From Magnolia sinica (Eukaryota > Streptophyta > Magnoliopsida > Magnoliales > Magnoliaceae), in NCBI RefSeq assembly GCF_029962835.1, contig NC_080590.1:71201501-71265500 (forward strand): a stretch of DNA of 64,000 bases, in the 5' to 3' direction. The stretch's first letter is position 1; each line of letters opens with the position of its first letter. A model generated the notes under the pieces. The model did no database searches. It worked only from the letters and a program-made list of their open reading frames with translations, and was not told the origin of the DNA. The translations under genes and the position numbers were made by a program. Of this stretch, positions 33,490-43,155 are shown in pieces.

Positions 33490-35511
33490 CTTCAAATAAA
33501 AATTTCATCCTTGAAATTTACACAATCATTGCAAGAAAATATAACTTATAATAGAAGAGGAAGTAAGACATTGTCATATAAAATCGAAGACAGCATATAA
33601 GATACAACATACAATCAATCATTAAAGAGATGGGGATAGCGCTCTTGAATCTCGGCCTCGCTCTCCTAAGACGCCTCATCAATGGAATGGTGACCCCACT
33701 GAACCTTCACCAAGGGAATGACCTTAGTCCAGAGGACCTGCTCCTTCCAATCATGGATACGAACTGGTTGTTCAATGTAAGAAGCGTCCTAACGACTGCC
33801 AATCGATAACAAGAACTACGTCTGACCCACACTTCCTCAACATATAGACATGGAAGACGTTGTGGACGTCAGACAACTGAGATGGTAAGGCAAGCTGATA
33901 GGCCACAGCGCCAATGCACTCAGTGATCTCGAAAGGTCCTATGAATCTCGGCACAAGCTTGCCCTTCGCTCCAAATCGAACTACACCCTTTATGGGCGAG
34001 ACCTTGAGATATACGTGGTCCCCTACATCAAACTCCAAGGGACGACGCCAGCGATCAGCAAAACTCTTCTGCTGGCTCTGAGCTGTGCACATCATCTGCC
34101 TGATGATATCGATAACCTCTGACGTCTTCTGTACAAGCTCGGGACCTAGGAGACGCCGCTCTCCGACCTTGGTCCAACAACTCGGAGATCTGCACGGTTT
34201 GCCATATAATGCCTCAAAAGGAGCCATGTAAATGGTCGCCTAATAGCTGTTGTTGTATGCGAACTCAGCCAATCGTAGATACTCATCACAGCTACCCCCG
34301 AAGTCAATCCCGTAGGCCCGAAGCATGTCCTCAATTATCTGATTGACCCTCTCAGTCTGGTCATCAGTCTGCGGATGATACGCGATGCTGAGCTGCAAAA
34401 CAGACCCCATCACTCTCTGAAAGCTCCTCCAAAACTAAGACGTGAACCTCGGGTCTTGGTCAGAAACAATCGAGACTGGAACGCCGTGCAATCTCACAAT
34501 CTCCTCGATGAATAATCTCGCAAGCCGGTCCAAAGGCCAAGTACGAATCGTAAGAAAATGTGCCGACTTCGTCAGACGGTCCATGACAACCCAAATGGCG
34601 TCGTGACCACGTTGAGTCCTCGAATCCATGGATATGTGATCCCACTTCCACGTTGAGATGCTCAATGGCTGCAATGGACCAGGGGATTTTTAATGATTGG
34701 CCTTGACAGCTGGCATGTGTCACAGTTGGTTACAAAACTAGCAATTTGGCGCTTCATCCATGTCCAAAAATACTGTCTCTTCATATCATGATACATCTTC
34801 GTTAAGCCAGGGTGGATAGAAAACCACGATTGATGTGTCTCGGTCATAAGGTCTCTCCGTAACTCAGGAATATCTGGGACACATAATCGGCCTCTGAAGC
34901 GAAGTCCACCATCAGATCCAATTCGCCAATCTTTCTGACTCTCTGATGCTGCCTCTGCTCGGTAATCCTGTAATGACTCGTCTGTCTGCTGAGCCTCGAT
35001 CACCCTTGCGATAAGAGAGGGTTGAATCGACAGGCTTGATAGCTGAACGATAGAAGACTGCAGACCAAAATCAAAGTCATACTTTGCTATATCCTCGAGC
35101 ATCCTCCACTCCTGAATCATCATATGTGTCACCAGGCCTCGTGGCTGACGGCTGAGGGCATCCGCCACCACATTTACCTTGCTTGGGTGGTACTGGAGAT
35201 CAAAATTATAGTCCTTTAGGAGCTCCATCCAGCGTCTCTGCCTCATGTTCAGCTCGGACTGAGAGAATAAGTACTTCAAGCTCTTATGGTCGGAGAAAAG
35301 CTCGAACCTAACCCCATAGAGATAGTGTCTCCACACCTTCAGTGCGAAGACAACTGTTGCCAGCTCCAAATCATGCGTGAGGTAGTTCAGCTCATGGACC
35401 TTAAGCTAGCAAGCTGCATCAGGACAACACGTAAACCAATACGTGAGGCATTGGTAAATACAACAAATCCATCACTCCCAGAGGGAAGAGTGAGGACAGG
35501 AGCGGACGTCA
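33490..35511 (-). pseudogene. Tekay/Del chromovirus pol: RNase H, integrase, chromodomain (copy 1)
   Basis: The minus strand begins inside the RT-RNase H junction (LTSAPVLTLPSGSDGFVVFT near 35,510). It loses a short piece with a frameshift near 35,420. It then reads [20 protein letters not shown] and ADALSRQ (RNase H), then [11 protein letters not shown] and CDTCQ (zinc-binding region). The core is damaged: the text around TWKWDHISMD has lost a segment including the first catalytic Asp context present in copy 2. MAPFEALYGKPCRSP and GDHVYLKVSP follow. A chromodomain-like end (VIPLVKVQWGHHSIDEAS) is readable near 33,740-33,650 with a stop in place of Trp. RT proper is missing because LINE sequence starts at about 35,512. 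Confidence 0.85.
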
Positions 35512-35556
35512 AGAAATCTAGGTCAAGCTGGCTGCAACAGAAATCAGAGGGCGACG

Positions 35557-36183
35557 ATGGATATATCCAGAGGGCTTTTCCTCGTGGACTCGAATCCTAC
35601 TGCAGCTTCCTATCAAGTCAATCAACATGGTGAGGATTTGGGGCCAAAGCACAGCAACAAAAAGGTGATAAATTATGGATACAAGTGTGCTAGATCGGAG
35701 TGTAATTCCCCCTTTAATCTCAGGGAACATATATTTCTTAGGAAGGAATCTGATCTCCCCTCAGATGACGATCCAGGAGCTGAGTTAGATGATGGCATGA
35801 CTGAGAATCTGGGAACCCCAAATGGCTTGCAGGGTGTTTCTCAGTTATCAGAAGGATTTTGCTCGCCATTGAGAAGGGATTGGCTGTTAGATCAGCACTT
35901 GGAGGTTAATTTATCTCCATTCTTCTCAGACCAACATAAGGAAAATGAAAAAGCAATTTTCAAATCCAAGAAGGACCTTTGTTCAGATCTCATCTCCAAA
36001 CAAAAGGAGGGTGATCAACCGCAGGATGAAGCAGAAACTCAAATAAGTCAGGCAATCCAGAAAAGAACTCTACAAGGAAAGCTGTCTTCCAATCGGAACA
36101 AGGTTCTTATAAGAAGACGCGAGTTCTCTACAGTAAAGGAGACTGGGAATCCAGACTCAGACACCTCAAACGTCGGGCAGTGA
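35557..36183 (+). pseudogene. LINE ORF1-like region (copy 1)
   Basis: A 208-codon open frame, hydrophilic and rich in Ser, Asp, Glu and Lys, without a CCHC knuckle or RRM that I can recognise. It ends ten bases before the ORF that starts the endonuclease. The position suggests the C-terminal part of LINE ORF1 or the linker to ORF2. The product is not recognised by sequence. The identical frame is present in copy 2. Confidence 0.4.
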
Positions 36184-36192
36184 ACACGGGAT

Positions 36193-36969
36193 GTGTCACA
36201 GATGGATAAAATTCTAGTGTGGAATGCCAGGGGAGTTGGAAACTGCAGAACTATCAGAACGCTGAAACGTCTGATGAGAGCTCATCACCCCGGGATCGTG
36301 GTGATCCTGGAACCTATGATCAGCGATGCTAGCCGCATCAGAATTGGTCTTTCCTTGGGTTTCCACCTCTCCTTCTCGAAAGTAGAGGAGGGGGGAAAGA
36401 TTTGGTTCTTCTACAAGAACCCTATTTCCTGTTCAATTATTAAAGCAACTAACTAGCTTCTATCTGTAAATATGTATGTCTAAACCTTGTAGATCTCCAT
36501 TAACCTAACATGTATCTACGCCAGTTGTTCCAGACTTATCAGGAGGCTTCTCTAGGAGGACCTGGCAGACTTGTCCACCTTGCTACAAGGACCTTGGGGT
36601 GTCTGCGGTGATTTTAATACTATCACTGAAGCATCGGAAAGACACAGCAGAGGAATTTTTGATCGACATAGTGCCAGGGATTTCAACGAGGCAATAGACA
36701 ACGCCAACCTAATGGATGCAGGCTTCACGGGACCTCGATTCACATGGTGTAACAATCAGTCTGGCTCTGTTAGAATCTGGGCCAGGCTCGACAGAACACT
36801 CATCAACTTAGCCTGGGCCTCCTCCTTCCCGACTTTCCAAGTTGAGCATTTTTTGAGGACTAATTCGGACCACAACCCTCTTCTTCTTTCCTTTCCCCCT
36901 CCTTCGCCGAACGGACCAAAGCCGTTTAAATTTCAGAGGATGTGGATTAAGAATAAATCCTTTATGTAG
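36193..36969 (+). pseudogene. LINE ORF2 endonuclease domain (copy 1)
   Basis: Block 36,193-36,456 reads MDKILVWNARGVGNCRTIRT, then HHPGIVVILEPMIS, the N-terminal strand with the catalytic Asn and Glu of the APE-type endonuclease. After a gap with stops, block 36,571-36,969 reads GPWGVCGDFNTI, GFTGPRFTWCNN and TNSDHNPLLL, giving the GDFN and SDH motifs. This domain nicks target DNA to start reverse transcription. All main catalytic motifs are visible, but stops between 36,457 and 36,570 and at 36,967 break the frame. Confidence 0.85.
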
Positions 36970-37020
36970 GTAGTAAGGCAAGCTTGGAACAGCGTTGATT
37001 CGTATCATCCAGTCTTCAAC

Positions 37021-37955
37021 GTGCTAACCAAACTGAAAAATGTGAAAGTGCAGCTGAAAATCTGGAACAAGGAGCAGTTTGGTGATATCTTTGAGAAACT
37101 TAAGATGGCAGAATCTGAGGTAACAGAGACCGACAGGCAGCTCCATCATTCGGACTTAAGCCAAGCTGACTACACTTCCCTATATAACAGATTTCAAGTA
37201 GATTCGAATCAGCTCAATCAGTAGGAAATCAAATAGGAAATCTTCTGGTAACAGAAATCCAGGTCAAGCTGGCTGCAAGAGGGGGACCGTAACACAAAGT
37301 TCTTTCATGCAACTGCCATTGAGCGGCATAGGCGAGCCAGAATTTCCAACATTCACCTTAAGTCTGGTGCGGTTGTGACAGATAACGATGATATAAAAAG
37401 GGAAGCCATCACCTATTTGAGGGGCTTTTTAAGGGCAGAACCAATCCGATAAATTCACAATTACTGGATTTGGTGCCAAAGCTTGTGACTCAGGATATGA
37501 ACCATTTCCTTATTTCTCTGCCTTCAATGTAAGATATTAAAGAGGCCATCCAAGCCATCCCATTTGACAGTGCGCCAGGCCCCCGATGGATTCTCCGGAG
37601 TTTTTTACTCTACTTGTTGGGATATCATTGGCACGGACATTCACAAGGCCATAACATATTTCTTCCAGGGTGGTAAGATTCCTCGTGCGGTTAATTCCTC
37701 TCTTATTTGTTTGATTCCCAAGAGGGAGGCGCCCAGAAAATGGTCTGATTTTAGACCCATAAGTTTATGTAACTGCCTCTACAAAATCTTCTCAAAGATT
37801 ATTACAGTTTGCCTCAGTTGTTTCCTCCCCACCCTCATATCTCCTAAGCAGGGTGCTTTCATCAAAGGCAGAGTTATCTCAGAAAATATTGCGCTTTCAC
37901 AGGAATTGTTCAGGGAGGTGAATTGAAAGACCAGAGGAGGTAATGTGGTGCTATG
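37021..37955 (+). pseudogene. LINE ORF2 linker and RT N-terminal half (copy 1)
   Basis: Linker text includes VQLKIWNKEQFGDIFEKLK and SRSSWLQEGDRNTKFFH, conserved in plant L1 elements. The block 37,564-37,926 reads DGFSGVFYSTCWDIIG, then NSSLICLIPKREAP, then FRPISLCNCLYKIFSKI, then KQGAFIKGRVISENI. These are RT motifs 0-2. The frame ends at a TGA and recognisable text (TRGGN) stops at about 37,955, before the catalytic Asp motifs. A frameshift lies near 37,430-37,460. Confidence 0.85.
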
Positions 37956-38250
37956 TTGCAGGATTTGTTTTCGATTTCATTTGGGATTTCTTCTTGGCTT
38001 ATAAATATGGATGTAAACGGGATTGGGAGAGTATTCTACGGTTTCTAAATCGTCTAAGGGCTTCAAAGGGTGTAGTAAGGGTGAGATTCGAGGTTATTTG
38101 AATCGGGCAAGATCTCTCTTTGTAATTTTTGCTTTCATAGTGATATCCGTCGCTTTGTGCCGTAGTTTTTTTTTTCCCGCAAAGGGTTTTCCATGTTAAA
38201 ATTTGGAGTGTTTGCGTTGCGCTTATTTGGTGCGATTAGATTACTTTACT
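37956..38250 (+). repeat. Probable copia LTR scrap (copy 1)
   Basis: Text such as catagtgatatccgtcgctt and cgcaaagggttttccatgtt resembles the end region of copia (Ale-type) LTRs, where a ...gggttttccacgt block precedes the PBS. No PBS or coding part accompanies it. The call rests on remembered wording. Confidence 0.35.
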
Positions 38251-38910
38251 TGATTCATCTCGGTGTGATTCCACGGTCCCCCAACATACTATCGACCTAA
38301 GAACTAATAGGAAGAATGCATGGTCCCCGAATTTCCTTGTGGGAGTGGCGTTTTCCCTATCCGTAGTGTGTGAAGGAGAAGAGGAAGATCCGATGGCATC
38401 ATTCTCCATCTCGGGTGAGCTTCCAGTACCAGTATTAATGGCAAACACAAGTTAGTGCTCATGTATTCCTGGTTGGTGGACGTAGATCCTAGCTAGAGAT
38501 GTATTTTCACAGTATGACCTAATAATGCACTCTTTGGGGCAGAATAGCATGTTCAAGAAATACGGATCAAGATCTAGTCAAGTGGCCTACGTGCGCATGA
38601 GAAAGATGGATTGTTCTTGAAATATTACAAATGGTCCGTGTTCACCATCCACATTGAGTCCAGCAGATTGAAAGTCTTTAAATATGCCATGGATAAAAAA
38701 AACATAATAATAATAATAAAGAAGGCTCAAACATCAGGTGAACCACACATGTGCGTTCAATATAGACTGTTGCTCATCTTTTTTCATTCTTCCCATACAT
38801 TTGTAGCCCCAGCGACGAGTTAATCAGCTTGATTTTACTTATTGCTTGTTCACGGTGGCACCCACCTAATGAATGGCCCATCTCTGTTATATTTGCGCGA
38901 TTCATGCTAA
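38236..38910. other. Region downstream of the UGT gene, unrecognised (copy 1)
   Basis: It contains a 70-codon minus-strand ORF (38,448-38,236, Ser/Thr-rich N-terminus and a hydrophobic FFLLVLRSIVCW stretch) that I do not recognise. A short taa repeat lies at 38,705-38,720. It would be the 3' flank of the UGT pseudogene. Confidence 0.3.
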
Positions 38911-39800
38911 TCACTTCTCTAACTTGATTGCTTCAATGAAATCGTTGAAATTCTTAAACGAAGATCCTCCTTCGGCAACATTCTTTCGGGCAGTCTGCTT
39001 GAGCTCTAAAGATCTCGCTCTTATACCCTCATCACCAAGCAATTCATCCAGCTTTCCCTTAATCTCTTCTCTTGGTATGATCCCACTGGAATAGTGTTTC
39101 AGGTGCAACCCAACCTTCCAAACATCAGAAATGTATATTTGGTTTTGGAGCTGGTCACAAAAGTAAGGCCAGCATAAGAAAGGAACTCCATTACTTATCC
39201 CCTCCATGATCGAGTTCCACCCGCAATGAGTCAAGAAGCAGGAAATCGAAGGGTGGGCCAGCACCTTTTGTTGAGGTGACCATCCAACAATTCGCCCACG
39301 ACCCGCGACTCTAGCTTCAAAGCCATCTGGGTAGGCATCCAATAGTCCGTCGGTGAGGTCTGGCCGCACTACCCATAGGAATGAACGATTGGAAAGTTCG
39401 AGTCCAAGTGCCAGTTCGTGGAATTGACGTCGGTTGAAGATAGTAAAGCTGCCAAAGGCAATGTAGACTACTGAGCGGGAAGGCTGTTCGTCAAGCCAGC
39501 TTAGGCAAGTGGGGTGTTGAGGCCAGAAGTTCCCTTCGAGCCGCCCAAGCCGTCTTCCTGCTAGAAGAGGGCCGATGAGCCTAATGTTTGGAACCAACTC
39601 ACAGGCGGATGGCTCAATCTCGTAGAATGAGTTGCAAAGAAGCCAGTCGGCCAATTTGGCAGCTTGGGTGCATTCGTGTAAGTATCGGAAGAGGGACCGT
39701 TGCGCGTCACGGTCACCGACGAAGAGCCACACTAGCTGAGTGGTGTTGAACTCTGGCATGGTTGGGGAGAGCTTGATCATTTGCTGTGTTGTTGGAAATC
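38911..39800 (-). CDS. UGT exon 2 with intact PSPG box (copy 1)
   Basis: An open frame of 302 codons runs from an ATG at 39,819, 19 bases inside the intron. The exon proper begins at 39,800 after an AG acceptor. Key text is TMPEFNTTQLVW, LADWLLCNSFYEIEP, VVYIAFGSFTIF and FLWVVRP. The PSPG box runs from Trp180 (WSPQQKVLAHPS) through HCGWNS (residues 199-204) and GVPFLCWPYFCDQ to Gln223, spanning exactly 44 residues. The final Gln is the residue often associated with UDP-glucose use. The C-terminus (FNDFIEAIKL) has normal UGT length. Alone it would give only the sugar-donor half. Its sequence is identical to the exon at 55,630-56,519. Confidence 0.85.
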
Positions 39801-40889
39801 CTGCGAAATATTCAATCACGGTTAGGATCTATTACATATATAGAGATTTTATTTTCAAGGATATTTGTTCAAGTGGGGCCCTCCATCATGGCTACCATGT
39901 CAGGCATAGTTCCCATAGTTGGATGTCAAGCATGCAAGGAATCTGGACCATTCATCACGTGGTATAAAATATAAGCATAGCATATTAGAGAAATCAGGGC
40001 AGTAAACTCATCAACAGCAGCACACATAGATTTAAGTGAGCCACGTATGTAAACTGAATTTAGTTATTGAAACCAAACAAACAAACAAACAAACAAACAA
40101 ACGCTGAATTTGGATAATTGGACTTTTAGTTGTTAACACGTAAAATATTAAAAACAATCAAAGTAATCAGAAAATTAGCCGTCCACATTACATGTAATAT
40201 TTTGATGGGCATAGTAGTCAATTAGCCACTTGATTTTTAAATAAAAAACCATTTACACATTCTCTAGGAGTGATGTCAGGTTATTTTTTTGAAAAAGATA
40301 ATTCATATATAAACAGTGCTCAACAGCCAGCATATACATTCTGGCCAGTCCTAGCAAGAAATAAAGCTACGGCCCACCTATCATACCCCGAACAAATAAC
40401 ACCCCCAAACACTAAATGAGGCCCTGGCCTCAATGATGCTCCCCCCTGATATAGGAACAATTTCTTATTCTTTTTTATTTTTATTTATATTTTTTTAATT
40501 CAAAAGGAATTGTAACCTCCACCATAGCTAAAACCCACCAACAAACAAAAAATTAACAAAACACTATCCTTGAGATCTCGTTAGTCAAATTGAGTTGACT
40601 CAGTTGAGCTGAGTTGATGATTTAAGTTTAGAATTATATTTCCACCTACTTGGGCTTTAATATATTGCTACTCATCAGACGGTTTTGGACCACTGAGGGC
40701 TGATGCATATGTATCATTTATGAACAAATCCGGTCTACACCGTGCGGCCCATAATTTAAACTTTGTTATTAATTGCATGAATAGAAAACCAGCAAGATAA
40801 TTTTTATTTTCAGCACTCGAGCAAACTTGAAAATCTTAAAGAAAGTGAATTTCGAAATGACTTGCCTAGTTTCTATACTATGGTCTTAC
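39801..40889 (-). other. UGT intron (copy 1)
   Basis: GT-AG intron of about 1.09 kb. It contains an (AAAC)n tract at 40,073-40,102 and an AT-rich middle. The sequence near 39,870-39,910 is GTGGGGCCC-type, suggesting a small repeat insertion. Confidence 0.7.
40073..40102. repeat. (AAAC)n microsatellite in the UGT intron
   Basis: About seven caaa/aaac units, directly visible. The same repeat count is present in copy 2. Confidence 0.9.
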
Positions 40890-41337
40890 CGTCCGTGTCG
40901 ATGATTCTGTCCTCGATCAGCTTCGGAATGTGAAACAGTAAGGCACAAAAGCTCACTGGCAAACCGCAGCTGCTCGGATCCCCATCTTCACAGCAACTTC
41001 CACTGCCCATCCTATGGTCCCGTCTGCAATGATGCATGAGATCTTATCATGATCAGACTCATTGATCTTACGAATCAGCGCTTCTAAACCATGGGGCATG
41101 ACACGTGAAATACTCTCACATTGCTTGCCCCATCCCATCCGGAATTGAAACCAGACGGATCTGCTCCTGCACTCGTACCTTCTTCGGCAGCACGGCTACT
41201 ACCCGGGCGTGATTGAACTCAGTATTCACGAACGTGATCCTGAACCCATGATCCATCAAGCAATGAGAGAGCTCCATGAAGGGTATGACATGACCTTGCG
41301 CCGGGCATGGCACGACTAGAGCGTGCGGGTTTTCCAT
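40890..41337 (-). pseudogene. UGT exon 1 with two compensating frame changes (copy 1)
   Basis: The start frame runs from ATG 41,337 to a TGA at about 41,117. The middle segment (41,138-40,956: CESISRVMPHGLEALIRKIN, KISCIIADGTIGWAVEVAVK) is in another frame. The final ~60 bases return to the start frame (LLFHIPKLIEDRIIDTDG). The exon length of 448 is consistent with phase 1 at the donor. The residues expected after DGMG and after the GIRAAA block are missing. An upstream in-frame ATG exists at 41,355, but MENPHALVV matches the family start better. Confidence 0.75.
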
Positions 41338-41355
41338 GACCAACACCCTTTGCAA

Positions 41356-41614
41356 TTAGTTAGAACCACTCATGCTCCTCATCCTACTTGTATGAGGGGA
41401 TTTGGTTTCGGTGGCTGATATCCAGTGTGAAGAGTTTGTACCTACAAGTCATAGCCGCCAGAGACCAGATAACTCGCCATGTATGACCGGATCCAATGCT
41501 TTCTATCTCCTCTCACTTTCATCAACGCATTGTCAAGTCCTTGCCGTTCAAGTTACTGCGTGACAATCACTCTTCCAATTAATCGAGGCTCTGACATATT
41601 GCTAAAGTTTCAAC
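41356..41614. other. Putative UGT 5' flank (copy 1)
   Basis: Sequence between the UGT start and the MITE. No clear TATA box was identified at a convincing distance. Confidence 0.25.
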
Positions 41615-42012
41615 GGTTGCTATGGACGCGGATTGCGTCCTACCCCGCCCGTCTCTAGCCCGGAACGGGCAGTTCTGTGGGAGGGCCCACTGTGATGTAT
41701 CGGTTTATCCATGCCGTCCATCCCTCCTCTCAGATCATTTTATGTTTTGTGAAAAAAAAATAAAGCAGATTCAACGCTAAAGTGGACCACACTAAATAAT
41801 AAGCTTAGTTGCATTAAATACAAGAGTCATATGTGGTGTGGTCCACTTGAGCCTTGGATCTGCTTTATTTCTGTGCACTTACCATAAAATGATCCGAGAA
41901 GAGGGATGTACGGCGTGGATAAACCGATACATTACAGTGGGCCTGCCTGCCTAGCTGCCCGTTCGTGGAAAGAGAAGGGTGGGGCAGGACGCAATCCGCG
42001 TCCGGTTTCTAT
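41615..42012. mobile_element. Mutator-type foldback MITE with 9-bp target duplication (copy 1)
   Basis: The element proper is 41,624-42,003 (380 bp). Its left end reads ggacgcggattgcgtcct and its right end is the reverse complement. The inverted repeats extend, with mismatches, over 100 bases through the cccactgt.atgtatcggtt and gatc.ttttatg blocks. The flanking 9-mers are ggttgctat (41,615-41,623) and ggtttctat (42,004-42,012), differing at one base. A 9-bp duplication plus long TIRs fits a Mutator-like non-autonomous element. There is no coding capacity. Confidence 0.85.
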
Positions 42013-42054
42013 GGATTGTAGTAATCTTGAAAATGAAATCACACGGGGTGCATT

Positions 42055-42078
42055 AAAAAAAAAAAAAAAAAAAAAAAA
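42055..42078 (+). repeat. Poly-A tract (copy 1)
   Basis: A homopolymer run of about 24 A. The copy 2 equivalent at 58,773-58,815 is longer and interrupted by G, unlike the identical homopolymers elsewhere in the duplication. Confidence 0.9.
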
Positions 42079-42254
42079 CAAAAAAGGAAAAGACACTTTG
42101 CAGCCTATGTGCTTTGGGTGGGTGGACCCCAACCACTACGTTTGCTCTCCAGCGGAAATACGTAATTATTGCTTACTTCACATGTTTGTAATTAGCAGGG
42201 AATTACGTTTGAAAATGGGTCCATACAAACCCTGTTATTACTGATTTAAATATG

Positions 42255-42690
42255 TGGGCCCCAACATGACATATGTGAGTTATCCACACCATCCATCCTT
42301 TTAAAAAATACATTTTGAAGGCATGAGCCCAAAAATTAGGAAAATCAAAAGCTCAAGTGGACCACACCTTAGGAAACAATGATCATTAAGATGTCAATGG
42401 TTCAAAGTTGTTTTCTCCCCTGGGCCCACATTGATGTTTATTTGTCATCCAACCTGTTCTTAAGGTCACAAAGTTATGGATAAAGTGGAAACAAAAATAT
42501 CAGCTTGATTCAAAACTTATAAGGTCCTCGAGAAGCTTTCAATGGTAGGAGTTTAATTCCCGTTGTTTCTTGTGGTGTGGTCCACTTAATCTTTGGATTT
42601 GCCTCATTTTTCAGATCATGCCCTAAAATGAGGTAGCTAAAGAGATGGACACCGTGGATAAGACATAAACATCATGGTGGGCTCCAATAC
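42255..42690. mobile_element. Foldback element of the gggcccac/atccacaccatcc type (copy 1)
   Basis: The left arm (gtgggccccaacatg, ttatccacaccatccatcc, gtggaccacacc) pairs with the right arm (ggtgtggtccac, gagatggacaccgtggata, catcatggtgggc). The arms lie about 200 bases either side of 42,460. Similar wording recurs at 42,880-43,010 and in the Tekay LTR at 32,490-32,640. I see no clear target duplication, so the element class is undetermined. Confidence 0.6.
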
Positions 42691-42694
42691 AAGG

Positions 42695-42784
42695 GTAAAT
42701 AATTATTACCCATTTACCTTAAGGGCCCATTTGATTTTCCTAATTACATAGGTAATTCAAAGTAAATGGGTAATAATTATTTAC
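42695..42784. repeat. Perfect 23-bp inverted repeat, 44-bp loop (copy 1)
   Basis: The arms at 42,695-42,717 and 42,762-42,784 are exact reverse complements, beginning gtaaataattattaccc. The loop holds a shorter repeat (aattacataggtaatt). This is probably the tip of a small MITE or a cruciform-forming insertion. Confidence 0.85.
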
Positions 42785-43032
42785 GTGTATATTTCAGGTT
42801 GGATTTTCAAGGTGACGATTGACCGCCACCTTTCATTTATAGCACTCCTCACGTGGCTTGAGGAGAAAAATATTAAATTATGGGGCCACCATAATGTGTG
42901 TCTTATCCACACCATCCATCTCTTTAGCCAACTCATTTTATGGTATGCGCCAAAAAATGAGGCAGATCCAAAGATCAAGTAGACTATAATACAGGAAAAA
43001 ATGGAAATTGAACTCCTACCATTGAAAGCTTC
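42785..43032. other. Foldback-like half element, then junction to copia gag (copy 1)
   Basis: gtgtcttatccacaccatcc and gaggcagatccaaag wording marks one arm of the same foldback family. Recognisable copia text starts at about 43,033. Confidence 0.45.
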
Positions 43033-43155
43033 TTGAGGACTCGCCTTGGGCATACCTCCATGTGTCCTTCGAACTCCAAAGCGAAAGCCTTCTAATTTTA
43101 ACTTTTCATTTTCAGATTTTAATTTTTCAACTTGGGATGTTTTGAAATCTAAGTT

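Larger units (their letters stand above)
35512..37955 (+). mobile_element. L1-type LINE, 3' truncated in RT (copy 1)
   Basis: The order is an ORF1-like region (35,557-36,183), endonuclease (36,193-36,969), linker, and RT N-terminal half (to about 37,955), after which the LINE text stops mid-domain. There is no YADD catalytic block, 3' UTR or poly-A tail. It directly abuts the Tekay RT/RNase H sequence on its left. Confidence 0.85.
38911..41337 (-). pseudogene. Family-1 UDP-glycosyltransferase, UGT83A-like, frameshifted in exon 1 (copy 1)
   Basis: This family moves a sugar from UDP-sugar to small acceptors in the cytosol. Exon 1 (41,337-40,890) starts MENPHALVVPCPAQGHVIPF, with the catalytic His region (PAQGH) and FVNTEFNH. 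Two compensating frame changes disturb it. A deletion after SIPDGMG shifts the frame and puts a TGA in the original frame. A second change after the VKMGIRAAAV block restores it before LLFHIPKLIEDRI. The donor gtaag is at 40,889 and the acceptor ttcgcag at 39,801. The join is phase 1 and restores DGF. Exon 2 (39,800-38,911) is open to its stop and carries an intact 44-residue PSPG box. The UGT83A assignment is from the PAQGH, NTEFNH, TDG intron position and LSPTMP wording. The locus lies amid transposons, so it may be a captured or relict gene. Confidence 0.8.

Noticed and set aside
35286..35633. 115-codon plus-strand ORF spanning the Tekay/LINE join
   Set aside because: Its first part is antisense to RNase H and its second part is LINE junction sequence, so it is a chance fusion.
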